Source: an uncultured Sphingomonas sp. (lineage in GTDB: Bacteria > Pseudomonadota > Alphaproteobacteria > Sphingomonadales > Sphingomonadaceae). Taken from it: a DNA stretch of 64,000 nt. This document shows, piece by piece, positions 1-8,773 of this stretch. The position numbers and the translations under genes were made by a program. Each line of letters starts with the position of its first letter. Position 1 is the first letter of the stretch. Below the pieces are notes generated by a model. That model saw nothing but the letters and a program-made list of their open reading frames with translations, did no database searches and was not told the DNA's origin. The DNA lies in assembly GCF_913062585.1 (NCBI RefSeq), contig NZ_CAJXWX010000008.1:1-64000 (forward strand), in the 5' to 3' direction.

Positions 1-1
1 T

Positions 2-82
2 CGTGCCGCCTTGGCCCAGCACGATCTCAACCTCACGCAGCTTGCCGATGATCTCCTCGGGCTTGTGCTTCTTCGAACGCAT
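2..82 (-). CDS. IS3-family transposase OrfA, 5' fragment (cut by window edge)
   Basis: The first 27 codons of a minus-strand gene start at an ATG at 82-80 and run off the window. The start reads MRSKKHKPEEIIGKLREVE, the usual beginning of IS3-family (IS407-like) OrfA proteins, which carry an N-terminal helix-turn-helix and are normally fused to the DDE-bearing OrfB by programmed frameshift. The rest of the element, including OrfB, lies outside the window, so whether it is intact cannot be judged. The upstream 60 bases contain the likely element end next to the MFS gene. Family call from the N-terminal motif only. Confidence 0.75.
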   Translation of the reverse strand, partial: MRSKKHKPEEIIGKLREVEIVLGQGGT

Positions 83-117
83 TCGTTGTCCCTTCCTTGG
101 TCCAGACTGTCATAGTC

Positions 118-145
118 GATGGACCACTCAGAAGGGGGCAGCTCA
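118..145 (-). repeat. Probable terminal inverted repeat of the IS3-family element
   Basis: Read on the minus strand from 145 inward, the sequence begins TGAGCTGCCCCC and continues to a TGGTCC at about 118. This closely resembles the TG..CTGCCCCC termini of IS407-group IS3 elements as I know them. It sits 36-63 bases upstream of the OrfA start, the expected distance. The partner end and any target duplication are outside the window, so the boundary is inferred from one end. Confidence 0.55.
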
Positions 146-1309
146 CACCAGCCATCCTGCCAGCCCGGCCAGTACGCCAAGCGCGCCACCAAGGACGTAG
201 GCATGGATCGCCCTGTCCGGGGCAAAGAATCCACCGGTCATATAGCCCAGGATGCCGGCGCTGCTCGTCCCGGCGCTGTAGATCGCCGCGACCTTCCCGT
301 GCGCATCGGCCGGTGCTTCCCGTTGCAGCATCGTTCGTACCGCGACGTTATGGGCGCTGTTCGCGGCACCGCCGATGATGAAGGCGATCCCGACGAGAAC
401 TAGACCGCCCGCCATCGTGGCGGTGCCGATGCCGATCGCGAGCATCGTGGCTCCCATGATGGTCGCCGAGCCGAACGCGATGGAGGAAGGCTCTCGCATC
501 GCCATCGTGCCTGCCGCGGCGGCCCCCGCCATCATTCCTGCGGCCCAGCAAGCGGTCAGCAGACCGAAAGCGGTCGGTCCCGCACCCAATGAAACGGTGA
601 CGAGGAAGACGAAGGCCACGTCGGCCATCGCCGTCGCGTAGACCTCCAGCGTCAGCGCGCCGATCATCACCGTGATGCGGCGGTCCCGCAGCAGCGGCAG
701 GTATTCGGACAACAATGTTTGTCCCTCGCCGCCTTCCGCTTCGACAGGACGACGCAGCCCGCTTGCCAGAACGACGACCGCCAGGACCACGAAGCTGGCA
801 GCGTCGATCAACAGCGCGTTCCCGGCACCGCCCCACGCCACCAGCGCGCCGCCCACCACCGGCCCGGCGAGCATTCCGGCGCTGCGAACGAACTCCAGCA
901 CCGCGTTCGCTCTCGGCAACGTCATGCCCAGACCTGCGGCGAGGACAGGGATGAGCGCAAAGCTCGCCGTGCCGCTGATGGCGAACGACACGCTGAGAAT
1001 GCTGGCACCGGTGATGGTGGAGGCCAGATCGGGATGCCACGCCATCCACGCGATGATCGCGGCCTCGACGAGTGCCGTCGCCACTAGGAGCCTGCCCGCA
1101 TCGCGGGCATCGACCAGTCTTCCGATAAAGGGGGTTGCCAGCAGCCCAGGCAGCAGCTCGGCAACGAGCAGCATCGGCACGGCGAAGGGCGTGCGATTAT
1201 CCGCCGTCCGAAACATGAGGGTAACCAGCGAGATTTCATCGCCAATGGTCGACAGCGTCAGCGTGGCGAGCAGCAGCCAGCCCCAACCCCTTCTCAGCCG
1301 TACTTCCAC
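143..1309 (-). CDS. MFS transporter, 3' end interrupted by IS3-family element
   Basis: A major facilitator superfamily permease of about 388 residues with some 11-12 hydrophobic segments, resembling the MFS_3/EntS-like exporters; the substrate cannot be told. I prefer the GTG at 1309 because an AGGGGAG ribosome site lies 9 bases before it and the hydrophobic part begins just after. An in-frame GTG at 1369 would add 20 polar residues. The protein stops in its last membrane helix (GLAGWLV), and the TGA stop is formed by the first three bases of the adjacent IS end. The last few native residues have therefore probably been replaced by a stop donated by the insertion. It may still be functional. 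Confidence 0.75.
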   Translation of the reverse strand: MEVRLRRGWGWLLLATLTLSTIGDEISLVTLMFRTADNRTPFAVPMLLVAELLPGLLATPFIGRLVDARDAGRLLVATALVEAAIIAWMAWHPDLASTITGASILSVSFAISGTASFALIPVLAAGLGMTLPRANAVLEFVRSAGMLAGPVVGGALVAWGGAGNALLIDAASFVVLAVVVLASGLRRPVEAEGGEGQTLLSEYLPLLRDRRITVMIGALTLEVYATAMADVAFVFLVTVSLGAGPTAFGLLTACWAAGMMAGAAAAGTMAMREPSSIAFGSATIMGATMLAIGIGTATMAGGLVLVGIAFIIGGAANSAHNVAVRTMLQREAPADAHGKVAAIYSAGTSSAGILGYMTGGFFAPDRAIHAYVLGGALGVLAGLAGWLV

Positions 1310-1419
1310 CAGCTCGCGCTCCCCTGCGTTGCTGCTTAGCTCAATTCGTGCCGCCGTGCGAAGGATCACCCGATCCCAACTGGGATCGATTTTCAGGCGC
1401 TGGCAGGCACGCCATCCGG

Positions 1420-2829
1420 TTATCCCGTCTGTTGGCGGACATACTCACCCAGGCCGCGTGCGACGAGTTCGTCGTTGGAGAGGCGGGGGCCTCGCTTCAG
1501 GCGCTGATTGCCCAGTTTGCGGCGGTCCAGCTTCGGCCCAGGGGGGACGGGCGAGGGGGCCTTGAACATCCCTCCGGGCTGCGCGGTACGCGCGGGCTCG
1601 TGGTTGTTGCGCTTGGCGTGGTGCGGCTTCACCTGCTGGATGGCATGGGCGAGCGCCAGAGCGGCGTCGAGGTGTTTGCTGTCGACCACCGGCGCCTGGT
1701 TCACCCTGCGCATCTTGTCAAAGACGCGATAGGGCAGGGTCTCACCCTCGTGCTGGATCTCGAGCCGTCCGTCCGGGTACTCGCACACGTCGACCTTCTT
1801 GCGCGCGAGCCCCTGAGCGACCGGGGTCGGCTCCAGGATGAACATAGCCTTGTTGTAGTGCAGCGTGAGGGTGCCGGTGACGGTGCGCTGCTCGCGCCAG
1901 ACCATCTCCGCCTCAAGGTTCTCGTGAATGGCCAACGGCCGGTGCAGATCGCGCGGGTCGAAGGGCGCCTTGGCGAACCGCTGATTGTGCTGCGCCATAT
2001 AGGAGGGGAGGAAGGCGTTGGCTTGGTCGATGGTGTCGATGCGATGAAGCCGCATCGCCTTGACAAGCCGATCCTGCAGTGTGGCATTGGCGCGCTCCAC
2101 GCGCCCCTTCGCTTGCGGTGAGTTCGCGCAGATCAGATCGATGTTCAGCCGGTCCAGCGCCCGCCCGAGATGGGTCATCCCGTCGCCGTTCGCCGAGGCC
2201 GTGTTGTTGCGGAATGCGCTGTGCTTGTCCGTATAGAAGGCGACCGGCTTGCCCTGCCGTTCGAGGTACGTCCGCGTCGCGCGCATGTAGGAGAAGGTGC
2301 TTTCGCTCTCGACCATCTCGAGGTGCATCAGTTCGCTCGTGGCGTCGTCGATGAACACCAGCAGCGTGCATTGCGGGCCGCGGTCCTCGAACCACCAGTG
2401 TTTCGAGCCGTCGACCTGGACCAGCTCGCCGCGACAGTCGCGCCGATAGCGGGGCTGGTACGGGCGAGGGCGCCTGGCGGCGCGGTCCTTCCAAAGCCCG
2501 GCTTCCATCATGATCTGCCCGAGACCGTGGCGTTCGGCGAGGTACTCGCGCGCGAGCGTCGGCCCGAAGTCGGCATAGTTTTCTCGCACCAGCGCGACCA
2601 CCTCGGCGCGGAAGGCATCGCTGTAGCGCCGGTTGCTCGGCCGCCCGCGCTTGCGCGACACGAGGCCCGCAGCGCCTTCTTGTCGAAGGCGATCGAGCAG
2701 CCGGTAGATTTGCCGCCGCTGGAGGCCCAGCAGCTCCATCGCGTCCGGGATCTGGATCTCGCCGCGGTCGAGCCGCATCAGCGTGTCGAACCGGGTGATC
2801 TCTGCAGCACTCATCGTCAGCACCGTCAT
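1420..2829 (-). mobile_element. ISNCY-type (ISDol1-like) transposase
   Basis: A 469-residue DDE transposase. It has an N-terminal helix-turn-helix (about residues 25-60, ending in LVSRKRGRPSNRR) and a catalytic core with D140 (VDGSKHWWFEDR), D201 (FYTDKHSAF) and E245 (SPQAKGRVERAN), plus a basic C-terminal region. The three acidic residues are all present. From my memory of the family, about eight or nine residues seem to be missing around residue 103 (AERHGLGQIMMEAGLWKD), between the HTH region and the core. The start may instead be Met6. A short match between the flanks (ACGCCATCC at 1409-1417 and GGATGGTGT at 2912-2920, 8 of 9 in inverted orientation) may mark the element ends, but real terminal repeats were not resolved. 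Confidence 0.85.
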
Positions 2830-2979
2830 ACCATACGCGTCCTCGTTGCCGAGGAAGGCTATGACACCGGCGACCCGCCGACAGCACCGGCAGTGCCGTT
2901 TCTATCTAGCAGGATGGTGTCATTTGTATTTGGCGCTTACATTCCTTAGGTTTGATAATATGTATTATGTAAAATGAAA

Positions 2980-3555
2980 TTAATCGGGGGGATTGAGGAC
3001 CAATACCCCCTGCTCGACGCGCCAGCCGCGCAAACGACTTAGGACGTTCATACCGATGATGTCCTGATCGCCGAAGGCGGGTGAAACATCGGCGCCGACA
3101 TCGTCCAGCGTGATGGGACCGATGGCCAGCTTTGCGATCGTCGTGTGGTCGGCCGTCACGCGCCCATTGGCGGTTTCGATCAGGCTGCCGAACGGGCTTT
3201 CCTTCAGGTCCAGTCCGGCGGCCCGCGCCGTCACCACGGACAATGCGGTCGTCGTCGCGCCGCTGTCCACGAGCATCCGGCGCTCGGTCCCGTTGATGCG
3301 GACCATCGCCCAATAATGTCCGTCCGAGCCGACGGGTATGCGGACGGTCGCCTGCGGGGCAGATTGCTTGGGCCACCAGCCCGTCAGACGGTCGCGCTGG
3401 GCGATCACGATATAAGCCGTTCCGAAAATCGCGATCCAGATCAGCGCCATGCGCAGCGTCCGGCCGATCGGGATGCGACGCGCCATCATCGCACTGAGCG
3501 GCAGGATCAGGACCAGGCCATAATAGACGAAGTCCATGACCCGGTCCGTACTCAC
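2980..3555 (-). CDS. Membrane-anchored retropepsin-like aspartic protease (TIGR02281 type)
   Basis: A 191-residue protein with two N-terminal membrane segments (about residues 8-25 and 35-52) followed by a single retropepsin-like domain. The catalytic motif is MLVDSGATTT, and the second conserved block is DIIGMNVLSRLRGW near the C-terminus. Clan AA proteases of this kind are widespread in alphaproteobacteria; one domain per chain implies action as a dimer, and the domain probably lies outside the inner membrane. The native substrate is unknown. Its ATG overlaps the stop of the PhnP-like gene by 4 bases (ATGA), so it is the last gene of the long minus-strand series. AT-rich DNA with no recognisable gene lies downstream, toward the transposase. 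Confidence 0.85.
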   Translation of the reverse strand: MSTDRVMDFVYYGLVLILPLSAMMARRIPIGRTLRMALIWIAIFGTAYIVIAQRDRLTGWWPKQSAPQATVRIPVGSDGHYWAMVRINGTERRMLVDSGATTTALSVVTARAAGLDLKESPFGSLIETANGRVTADHTTIAKLAIGPITLDDVGADVSPAFGDQDIIGMNVLSRLRGWRVEQGVLVLNPPD

Positions 3556-4316
3556 GGGATCAATTCCATACCGTCATAGCCAGGCTCGACCCCGGCGGGC
3601 AGTTCCCGGCAGAGCGTCGTATAATCCATCGACTGATCCATATGGATCAGCACCGCCCGGCGCGGCCGCAGTTCTTCGATCCAGTGCAGCACGGACGGCA
3701 GGTCGGCATGGGCCGGATGCGGATGACGGCGCAGCGCGTCGACGATCCAGATATCCAGATCGCGATACAGATCGGCCATCGCCGGCGTCAATTCATGGAA
3801 ATCCGTCGCATAGCCGACGCTCTTGCCATCGCATTCAAAGCGGAGCCCGGCCGACTGGACCCGGCCATGTGGCTGATCGACGCTGCGCACCCGTATGCCG
3901 CCGATCCACATGTCATCGTCCAGTGGCGCCATGGTCGCGGTCGGCGGATAGCCGGTCTTGCCCTGAAAGACATAGCCGAAACGGCCTTCCAGCGATGCCG
4001 CCGTCCAGGTCCGTGCATAGCCCGCCACGGGAACGCCCATGGCATGATAGATTTGCCGGACATCGTCGATGCCATGCGTGTGATCGGCATGGTCATGCGT
4101 CCAGATCACCGAGTCGACCGCCGCGACATTGGCGGCCAGCAGTTGCTCGCGCATATCGGGGCCGGTGTCGATCAGGATGCGATGCCCGTCATGCTCGACC
4201 AGCGACGCGCAGCGCGTCCGGCGGTTCCTGGGATCGGCGGGGTCGCACGCGCCCCAGTCATTGCCGATGCGGGGAACCCCCGACGATGTTCCGCAACCGA
4301 GAATGCGGATTTTCAT
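3552..4316 (-). CDS. PhnP-like MBL-fold metallohydrolase
   Basis: 254 residues of metallo-beta-lactamase fold. The N-terminus reads MKIRILGCGTSSGVPRIG, the RNase Z/PhnP-type start, and the metal-binding motif is THDHADHTHG at about residues 94-103, with later His and Asp ligands (YATDFHE, VLIHMDQS). PhnP proper hydrolyses 5-phosphoribosyl 1,2-cyclic phosphate in the C-P lyase pathway. No phn genes are near, and this version is a common partner of tatD and metG in alphaproteobacteria, so a general cyclic phosphodiesterase role is more likely than phosphonate use. It overlaps tatD and the aspartic protease gene by 4 bases each, implying translational coupling. Confidence 0.85.
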   Translation of the reverse strand: MKIRILGCGTSSGVPRIGNDWGACDPADPRNRRTRCASLVEHDGHRILIDTGPDMREQLLAANVAAVDSVIWTHDHADHTHGIDDVRQIYHAMGVPVAGYARTWTAASLEGRFGYVFQGKTGYPPTATMAPLDDDMWIGGIRVRSVDQPHGRVQSAGLRFECDGKSVGYATDFHELTPAMADLYRDLDIWIVDALRRHPHPAHADLPSVLHWIEELRPRRAVLIHMDQSMDYTTLCRELPAGVEPGYDGMELIP

Positions 4317-5089
4317 GCGCGGGTCTTTGCAAAGAGGCGGTGAAAATTCTCGGCGGTGGCGCGGGTCAGATCCTCGACCGCCTCCCCTCGCAGATCGGCG
4401 AGGAATTTCGCGGTGTCGGCGACGAAGGACGGCTCCCCCGTCTTGCCGCGATGCGGGACGGGCGCCAGGAAGGGCGCGTCGGTCTCGACCAGCAGCCGCT
4501 CAAGCGGAAGCCGCCGAGCAGTCTCCTGAAGATCCTTCGCATTCTTAAAGGTGACGATACCCGAAATGGATATATAAAAGCCTAACGCCAATGCCTTATC
4601 GGCAAAATCTCCACTGGCGGTGAAGCAGTGGATGACGCCGGGATAGGCCCCCTTCCCCATCTCCTCCGCCAGGATCGCAGCCGTGTCCTCCTCCGCATCG
4701 CGGGTATGAACGACGAGTGGCAGGCCGGTTTCGCGACAGGCGGCGATATGCGCGCGGAAGCTCGCCTGTTGTCGCTCGCGGTCGCTATGATCGTAATAAT
4801 AGTCGAGCCCGCTTTCACCGATGCCGACGACCCGAGCATGGCTGGCACGCTCGATCAGCTTGGTGGTGTCGACATGCGGGTGAGCGTCCGCCTCATGCGG
4901 ATGGATACCAACCGTCGCCCAGACATCGGGCTCGCGCTCGGCGGTGGCGATGATCGCGTCCCACTCGCTCTCGCGCGTCGAGATGTTGAGCATCGCGGTG
5001 ACGCCGCGATCGCGCGCGCGCGACAGGATGGCCGCCTGATCCTCGACCAAGCCCTTGTAGTTCAGGTGACAATGGCTGTCGGCGAGCAT
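4313..5089 (-). CDS. TatD-family metal-dependent DNase (YcfH-like)
   Basis: 258 residues. The sequence begins MLADSHCHLNYKGL, carrying the HxH metal ligands of the TatD TIM barrel. It continues with GIGESGLDYYYDHSDRERQQ, the family signature containing the catalytic Glu, then HTRDAEEDT, IHCFTASGDF and ETDAPFLAP, which supply the remaining ligands. TatD enzymes are 3'-5' DNases/AP-endonuclease-like hydrolases acting in DNA repair or turnover in the cytoplasm. The ATG shares its last base with the metG stop, and the 3' end overlaps the PhnP-like gene by 4 bases; metG-tatD-MBL is a conserved alphaproteobacterial arrangement. Confidence 0.93.
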   Translation of the reverse strand: MLADSHCHLNYKGLVEDQAAILSRARDRGVTAMLNISTRESEWDAIIATAEREPDVWATVGIHPHEADAHPHVDTTKLIERASHARVVGIGESGLDYYYDHSDRERQQASFRAHIAACRETGLPLVVHTRDAEEDTAAILAEEMGKGAYPGVIHCFTASGDFADKALALGFYISISGIVTFKNAKDLQETARRLPLERLLVETDAPFLAPVPHRGKTGEPSFVADTAKFLADLRGEAVEDLTRATAENFHRLFAKTRA

Positions 5090-6645
5090 CAGGCGTCGGC
5101 CTCCGCAGGGATCTCCAGGCGCGGGAAGGCCGGGGTCGGTGCGGCCAGCGGCGTGCCGTTTGCGGCGCGGTGGGCGTACCAGCCGTCATCGTCGATCGTG
5201 GCATGGTCGCGCTCCTCGGCACCCAGCGTGTCGAGCACCAGCCCCGCCCCGCGCGGCGTGACCGGCAGGATCGCAATGGCGAGCATCCGGATCGCGCGGA
5301 CGAGGGTGCCGAGCACCGCGTGCATCCGCTCCGGATCGGTCTTGCGCAGCGACCAGGGTGCCTGCACGTCGATATACTGGTTGCAGGCATAGACGCCGCG
5401 CATCCACGCCTCGATCCCCTGGCTGAGCGCCAGGTCGTCGAACGCGGTCTTCAGGCCCGCGCAGGCGACGACGACCTCTTCCAACAGCATCGCGTCGGCG
5501 GGATCGCTCCGCCCCGCTTCGGGCAGTTCGCCGCCCAGGTTCTTGGCGATGAACGACAGAGTCCGCTGCGCCAGATTGCCGAAGCTGTTGGCCAACTCGG
5601 CATTGACGCGGGTCACGATCGCCTCGGCCGAATAGGAGCCATCCTGTCCGAAGCTGACCTCGCGCAGGAAGAAATAGCGCAGCGCGTCGACGCCGAACGC
5701 GTCCGCCAGGCCCATCGGGTCGACGACATTGCCGACCGACTTCGACATCTTCTCGCCCCTATGGAGCAGGAAGCCATGGCCGAACACCGATTGCGGCAGC
5801 GGCAGGTCCGCCGACATCAGGAAAGCGGGCCAATAGACGGTATGGAACCGCACGATATCCTTGCCGATCAGGTGCAGATTGGCGGGCCAGAACCGCGCCA
5901 GCTCGCTGTCCGTGTTCGGATAGCCGGTCCCGGTCAGATAATTGGTCAGCGCATCGACCCAGACATACATGACGTGGCCGGGGCTGTCCGGCACCGGCAC
6001 GCCCCAGTCGAAGCTGGTGCGCGAGACCGACAGGTCGGACAGTCCACCCTCGACGAAGCGCATCACCTCGTTGCGGCGGCTTTCCGGGCGGATGAAATCG
6101 GGATTGTCGCGGTACAGGTCGAGCAGCGGCTGCTGATATTTGGACAGGCGGAAGAACCAGGTCTCCTCGGCCGTCCATTCGACCGGCGTGCCCTGCGGCG
6201 ACAGCTTGGTGCCGTCCTCGCCCGTGGTCAGTTCGCTCTCGTCGTAGAACGCCTCGTCGCGGATCGAGTACCAGCCCTCATAGCGATCCAGATACAGATC
6301 GCCCTTGGCCTGCATCGCCTGCCAGATGGCCTGGCTCGCGGCGTAATGGTCGACGTCGACCGTGCGGATGAAGCGGTCGTACGAGATGTCAAGACGATCG
6401 GCCATCACATGGAAATGGCTCGACATTTCATCGGCGAATTCGCGCGTCGAAATGCCGCGCGCACGTGCCGCCTGGGCCATTTTCAGGCCGTGTTCGTCGG
6501 TGCCGGTCTGGAACAGGACGTCGCGGCCCGCCTGGCGCTGGAACCGGGCGATGACGTCGGCCGCCACCATCTCATAGGCATGGCCGATATGCGGACGGCC
6601 ATTGGGATAGTGGATCGCGGTGGTGATATAAAATGGATCGGCCAT
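5089..6645 (-). CDS. metG: Methionine--tRNA ligase
   Basis: 518 residues of class I methionyl-tRNA synthetase, which charges tRNA-Met and initiator tRNA in the cytoplasm. The HIGH motif is at residues 19-22 (PHIGHAYE) and the KMSKS loop is intact (EKMSKSVGN). The family zinc-knuckle region reads WYSIRDEAFYDESEL with no cysteines, so this is the zinc-free form. The anticodon-binding helical domain fills the C-terminal third, and there is no C-terminal tRNA-binding EMAP domain, giving the short length. The gene is followed by tatD with a one-base overlap and lies 46 bases after the DUF423 gene. No T-box or SAM leader is visible. Confidence 0.97.
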   Translation of the reverse strand: MADPFYITTAIHYPNGRPHIGHAYEMVAADVIARFQRQAGRDVLFQTGTDEHGLKMAQAARARGISTREFADEMSSHFHVMADRLDISYDRFIRTVDVDHYAASQAIWQAMQAKGDLYLDRYEGWYSIRDEAFYDESELTTGEDGTKLSPQGTPVEWTAEETWFFRLSKYQQPLLDLYRDNPDFIRPESRRNEVMRFVEGGLSDLSVSRTSFDWGVPVPDSPGHVMYVWVDALTNYLTGTGYPNTDSELARFWPANLHLIGKDIVRFHTVYWPAFLMSADLPLPQSVFGHGFLLHRGEKMSKSVGNVVDPMGLADAFGVDALRYFFLREVSFGQDGSYSAEAIVTRVNAELANSFGNLAQRTLSFIAKNLGGELPEAGRSDPADAMLLEEVVVACAGLKTAFDDLALSQGIEAWMRGVYACNQYIDVQAPWSLRKTDPERMHAVLGTLVRAIRMLAIAILPVTPRGAGLVLDTLGAEERDHATIDDDGWYAHRAANGTPLAAPTPAFPRLEIPAEADA

Positions 6646-6691
6646 GGCCGGTCCCTAGAACATCCCCTCGCGCAGGTGAAGCCCGTGCCGC

Positions 6692-7021
6692 TCAGCCGCG
6701 TAAGGACCAGGCGAACCAGAGCCATCCGAGGATCAGGATCGTACCGCCGATCGGTGTGATCGCCCCCAGCCAGCGCGGCGCGCCGAAGGCCATGGCGTAG
6801 AGCGTGCCCGCAAAGATCGCGGCCCCGACGACAAAGGCCCAGGCGACGCCCCGCACGCCGAACTTCAGGGCGACGAGCGCGGCGACGGCATGGATCAGCT
6901 GATATTGACCGCCGGTGCGCAGCCATTCGACCGCGACGCCTTCCGCCCGGTGTGCGCCGAATGCACCGGCCGCGATCGCCAAGGCCCCCGACAATGCCGC
7001 CAGTATCGCCACCAGCTCCAT
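6692..7021 (-). CDS. DUF423 family small membrane protein (YgdD-like)
   Basis: 109 residues that are almost entirely hydrophobic, with four predicted membrane helices. The start MELVAILAALSGALAIAAGAFGAH with conserved GAFGAH, and the later LKFGVRG and GGTILILGW, are typical of DUF423/YgdD proteins. These are inner-membrane proteins of unknown function. The start lies only 3 bases after the stop of the antiporter gene, so the two are surely co-transcribed and possibly co-translated. No function can be assigned from sequence. Confidence 0.88.
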   Translation of the reverse strand: MELVAILAALSGALAIAAGAFGAHRAEGVAVEWLRTGGQYQLIHAVAALVALKFGVRGVAWAFVVGAAIFAGTLYAMAFGAPRWLGAITPIGGTILILGWLWFAWSLRG

Positions 7022-7024
7022 GGC

Positions 7025-8773
7025 TCAGCCCTTTCGTTCTTCCTGTGTGATGATCCGGTCACTCGCCGCGCGCAGATCGCCGGCGGCCGCTTGCGCCGCC
7101 AGCCGCTCCTTGTCGCGGGCGCGGTACATGGTTTCGACCCGGTCGATCTCGCCCGCATCGACATCGAGACTGCCGAGCGCCAGTCGCGCCATCTTGACCG
7201 CGGACTCCAGCACCTCGCGTACGATATATTTCGCCGGTCCGCCCTTCAGCCGCAGCACGGCGCGGCGGTCGAAGGCGCGCACGAACAGGGCGGCGTTCGG
7301 GAAGGCCGCATGGACGCTTTCCAGGAATTCCAGCGTGATCTGGTCATCGTCCAGACAGAACAGGATCAGTTCGGCCTCGGCCGCGCCCGCCTGGCGCAAC
7401 AGGTCGAGCCGGGTGCCGTCGCCATAATAGACCTTCGCGCCGAATGAGGCGGCGATGTCGATCATCTCGATATCGCGGTCGATCAGGGTCACGGGGATGT
7501 CGCTGGCGATCAGCATCTGCGCCACCGTTTGGCCGAACCGGCCATAGCCGACGATCAGCGCGTTGGCGCCGTCGGTCACCGGCCCCTCGCGCTGGCCGCC
7601 GCGCGTGATGACCGGCTCTTCGCGGATGCGGCGGGTGGCGGCCATCAGGAACGGCGTGGTCGCCATCGACACGGTGATGATCGCGCCAAACAGGCTCGCC
7701 GCCTCGGGCGCGATCAGATAGCCCGCTTGTGCCTGGGCGAACAGCACGAAGCCGAACTCGCCGCCCTGGCTCATAAGCAGGCCGAGCGCGAAGGCCGCGC
7801 GCCAGTTCATCCGGAACGCCAGGCCGATTATCATGATGACCAGCGTCTTCGTCGCGATCAGCGCCAGCGCCATGATCGCGACGAAGAAGGGCCGCTCGGC
7901 GATGGCAGGCAGGTTCAGCATCATGCCGACAGCCAGGAAGAACAGCCCGAGCAGGATCGACCGGAACGGCTCGACATCGGCCTCCAGCTCGTGGCGATAG
8001 GGGCTGTCGGCGAGCATTACGCCCGCGATGAAGGCGCCCAGTGCGGTCGATAGGCCGAGCAGTTCCATCACCGCCGCACTGGCGATGACGGTGAACAGCC
8101 CGGCGAAGACGAACATCTCGCGCTCGCCCATATTGCCGATCAGGCGGAACAACGGCCGCAGCAGAAAACGGCCTGCCACGATCAGGCCGATAATGGCGCC
8201 GATCGTCTCGAGCGCCAGGATCCAGCCCGGCGGTCCGGTATGGTCCGCCGGATTGCGCGACATGGCCGCGACGATCGTGATCAGCGGGACGATCGACAGA
8301 TCCTGGAACAGCAGGATCGAAAAGGCCCGCTCGCCAAAGGGCGTCCGCATCCGGCCCGAGGATTGCAGCATCGGCAGCACCTGCGCCGTCGATGACAGGG
8401 CAAGTGGCAGGCCGAGCGCCAACGCCGCCTCGGGTGAAAAATGCGCAAGGAGGACGATGCCCGTGATCGCCAGACCGCAGGCCGCGACCTGGATCAGGCC
8501 CAGCCCGAAAATCTCATGCTTCATCCGCCACAGCCGGGCGGGGTTCAGTTCCAGCCCGACGATGAACAGCAGGAGCGTGATGCCGATTTCTGCGATGCCG
8601 AGCTTCGACTCCGCGTCCCCGACCAGGCCCAGGACATGCGGCCCGACCACCGCGCCCGCGACCAGATAGCCCAGCGTCGCACCGAGGCCCAGGCGACGAA
8701 ACACGAGGACGAAGGCAAGCCCGAAGCCCAGCAGGATCGCGCCGTCGCGCAGCAGCGATACCTCGGCGTGCAT
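7025..8773 (-). CDS. CPA2-family cation:proton antiporter with TrkA-N domain (Kef-like)
   Basis: 582 residues from the ATG at 8773; a longer reading frame upstream would only add a basic, disordered stretch overlapping the previous gene. The first ~390 residues form a Na+/H+ exchanger-type membrane domain of about 12 helices. The C-terminal part is an RCK/TrkA-N domain starting NALIVGYGRFGQTVAQ (nucleotide-binding GxGxxG) with YYGDGTRLDLL. This is the architecture of KefB/KefC glutathione-gated K+ efflux systems and related K+/H+ antiporters. The start overlaps the previous stop as TGATG. Ion specificity and gating ligand are not determinable here. Confidence 0.9.
   Translation of the reverse strand: MHAEVSLLRDGAILLGFGLAFVLVFRRLGLGATLGYLVAGAVVGPHVLGLVGDAESKLGIAEIGITLLLFIVGLELNPARLWRMKHEIFGLGLIQVAACGLAITGIVLLAHFSPEAALALGLPLALSSTAQVLPMLQSSGRMRTPFGERAFSILLFQDLSIVPLITIVAAMSRNPADHTGPPGWILALETIGAIIGLIVAGRFLLRPLFRLIGNMGEREMFVFAGLFTVIASAAVMELLGLSTALGAFIAGVMLADSPYRHELEADVEPFRSILLGLFFLAVGMMLNLPAIAERPFFVAIMALALIATKTLVIMIIGLAFRMNWRAAFALGLLMSQGGEFGFVLFAQAQAGYLIAPEAASLFGAIITVSMATTPFLMAATRRIREEPVITRGGQREGPVTDGANALIVGYGRFGQTVAQMLIASDIPVTLIDRDIEMIDIAASFGAKVYYGDGTRLDLLRQAGAAEAELILFCLDDDQITLEFLESVHAAFPNAALFVRAFDRRAVLRLKGGPAKYIVREVLESAVKMARLALGSLDVDAGEIDRVETMYRARDKERLAAQAAAGDLRAASDRIITQEERKG

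Noticed and set aside
1..2829. A composite transposon carrying the MFS gene
   Set aside because: The two flanking elements are of different families (IS3 and ISNCY), so they cannot act as a matched pair; two independent insertions are simpler.
3552..4316. A phosphonate (C-P lyase) locus based on the PhnP-like protein
   Set aside because: No phnG-M genes nearby; the metG-tatD-MBL order is a general alphaproteobacterial arrangement.
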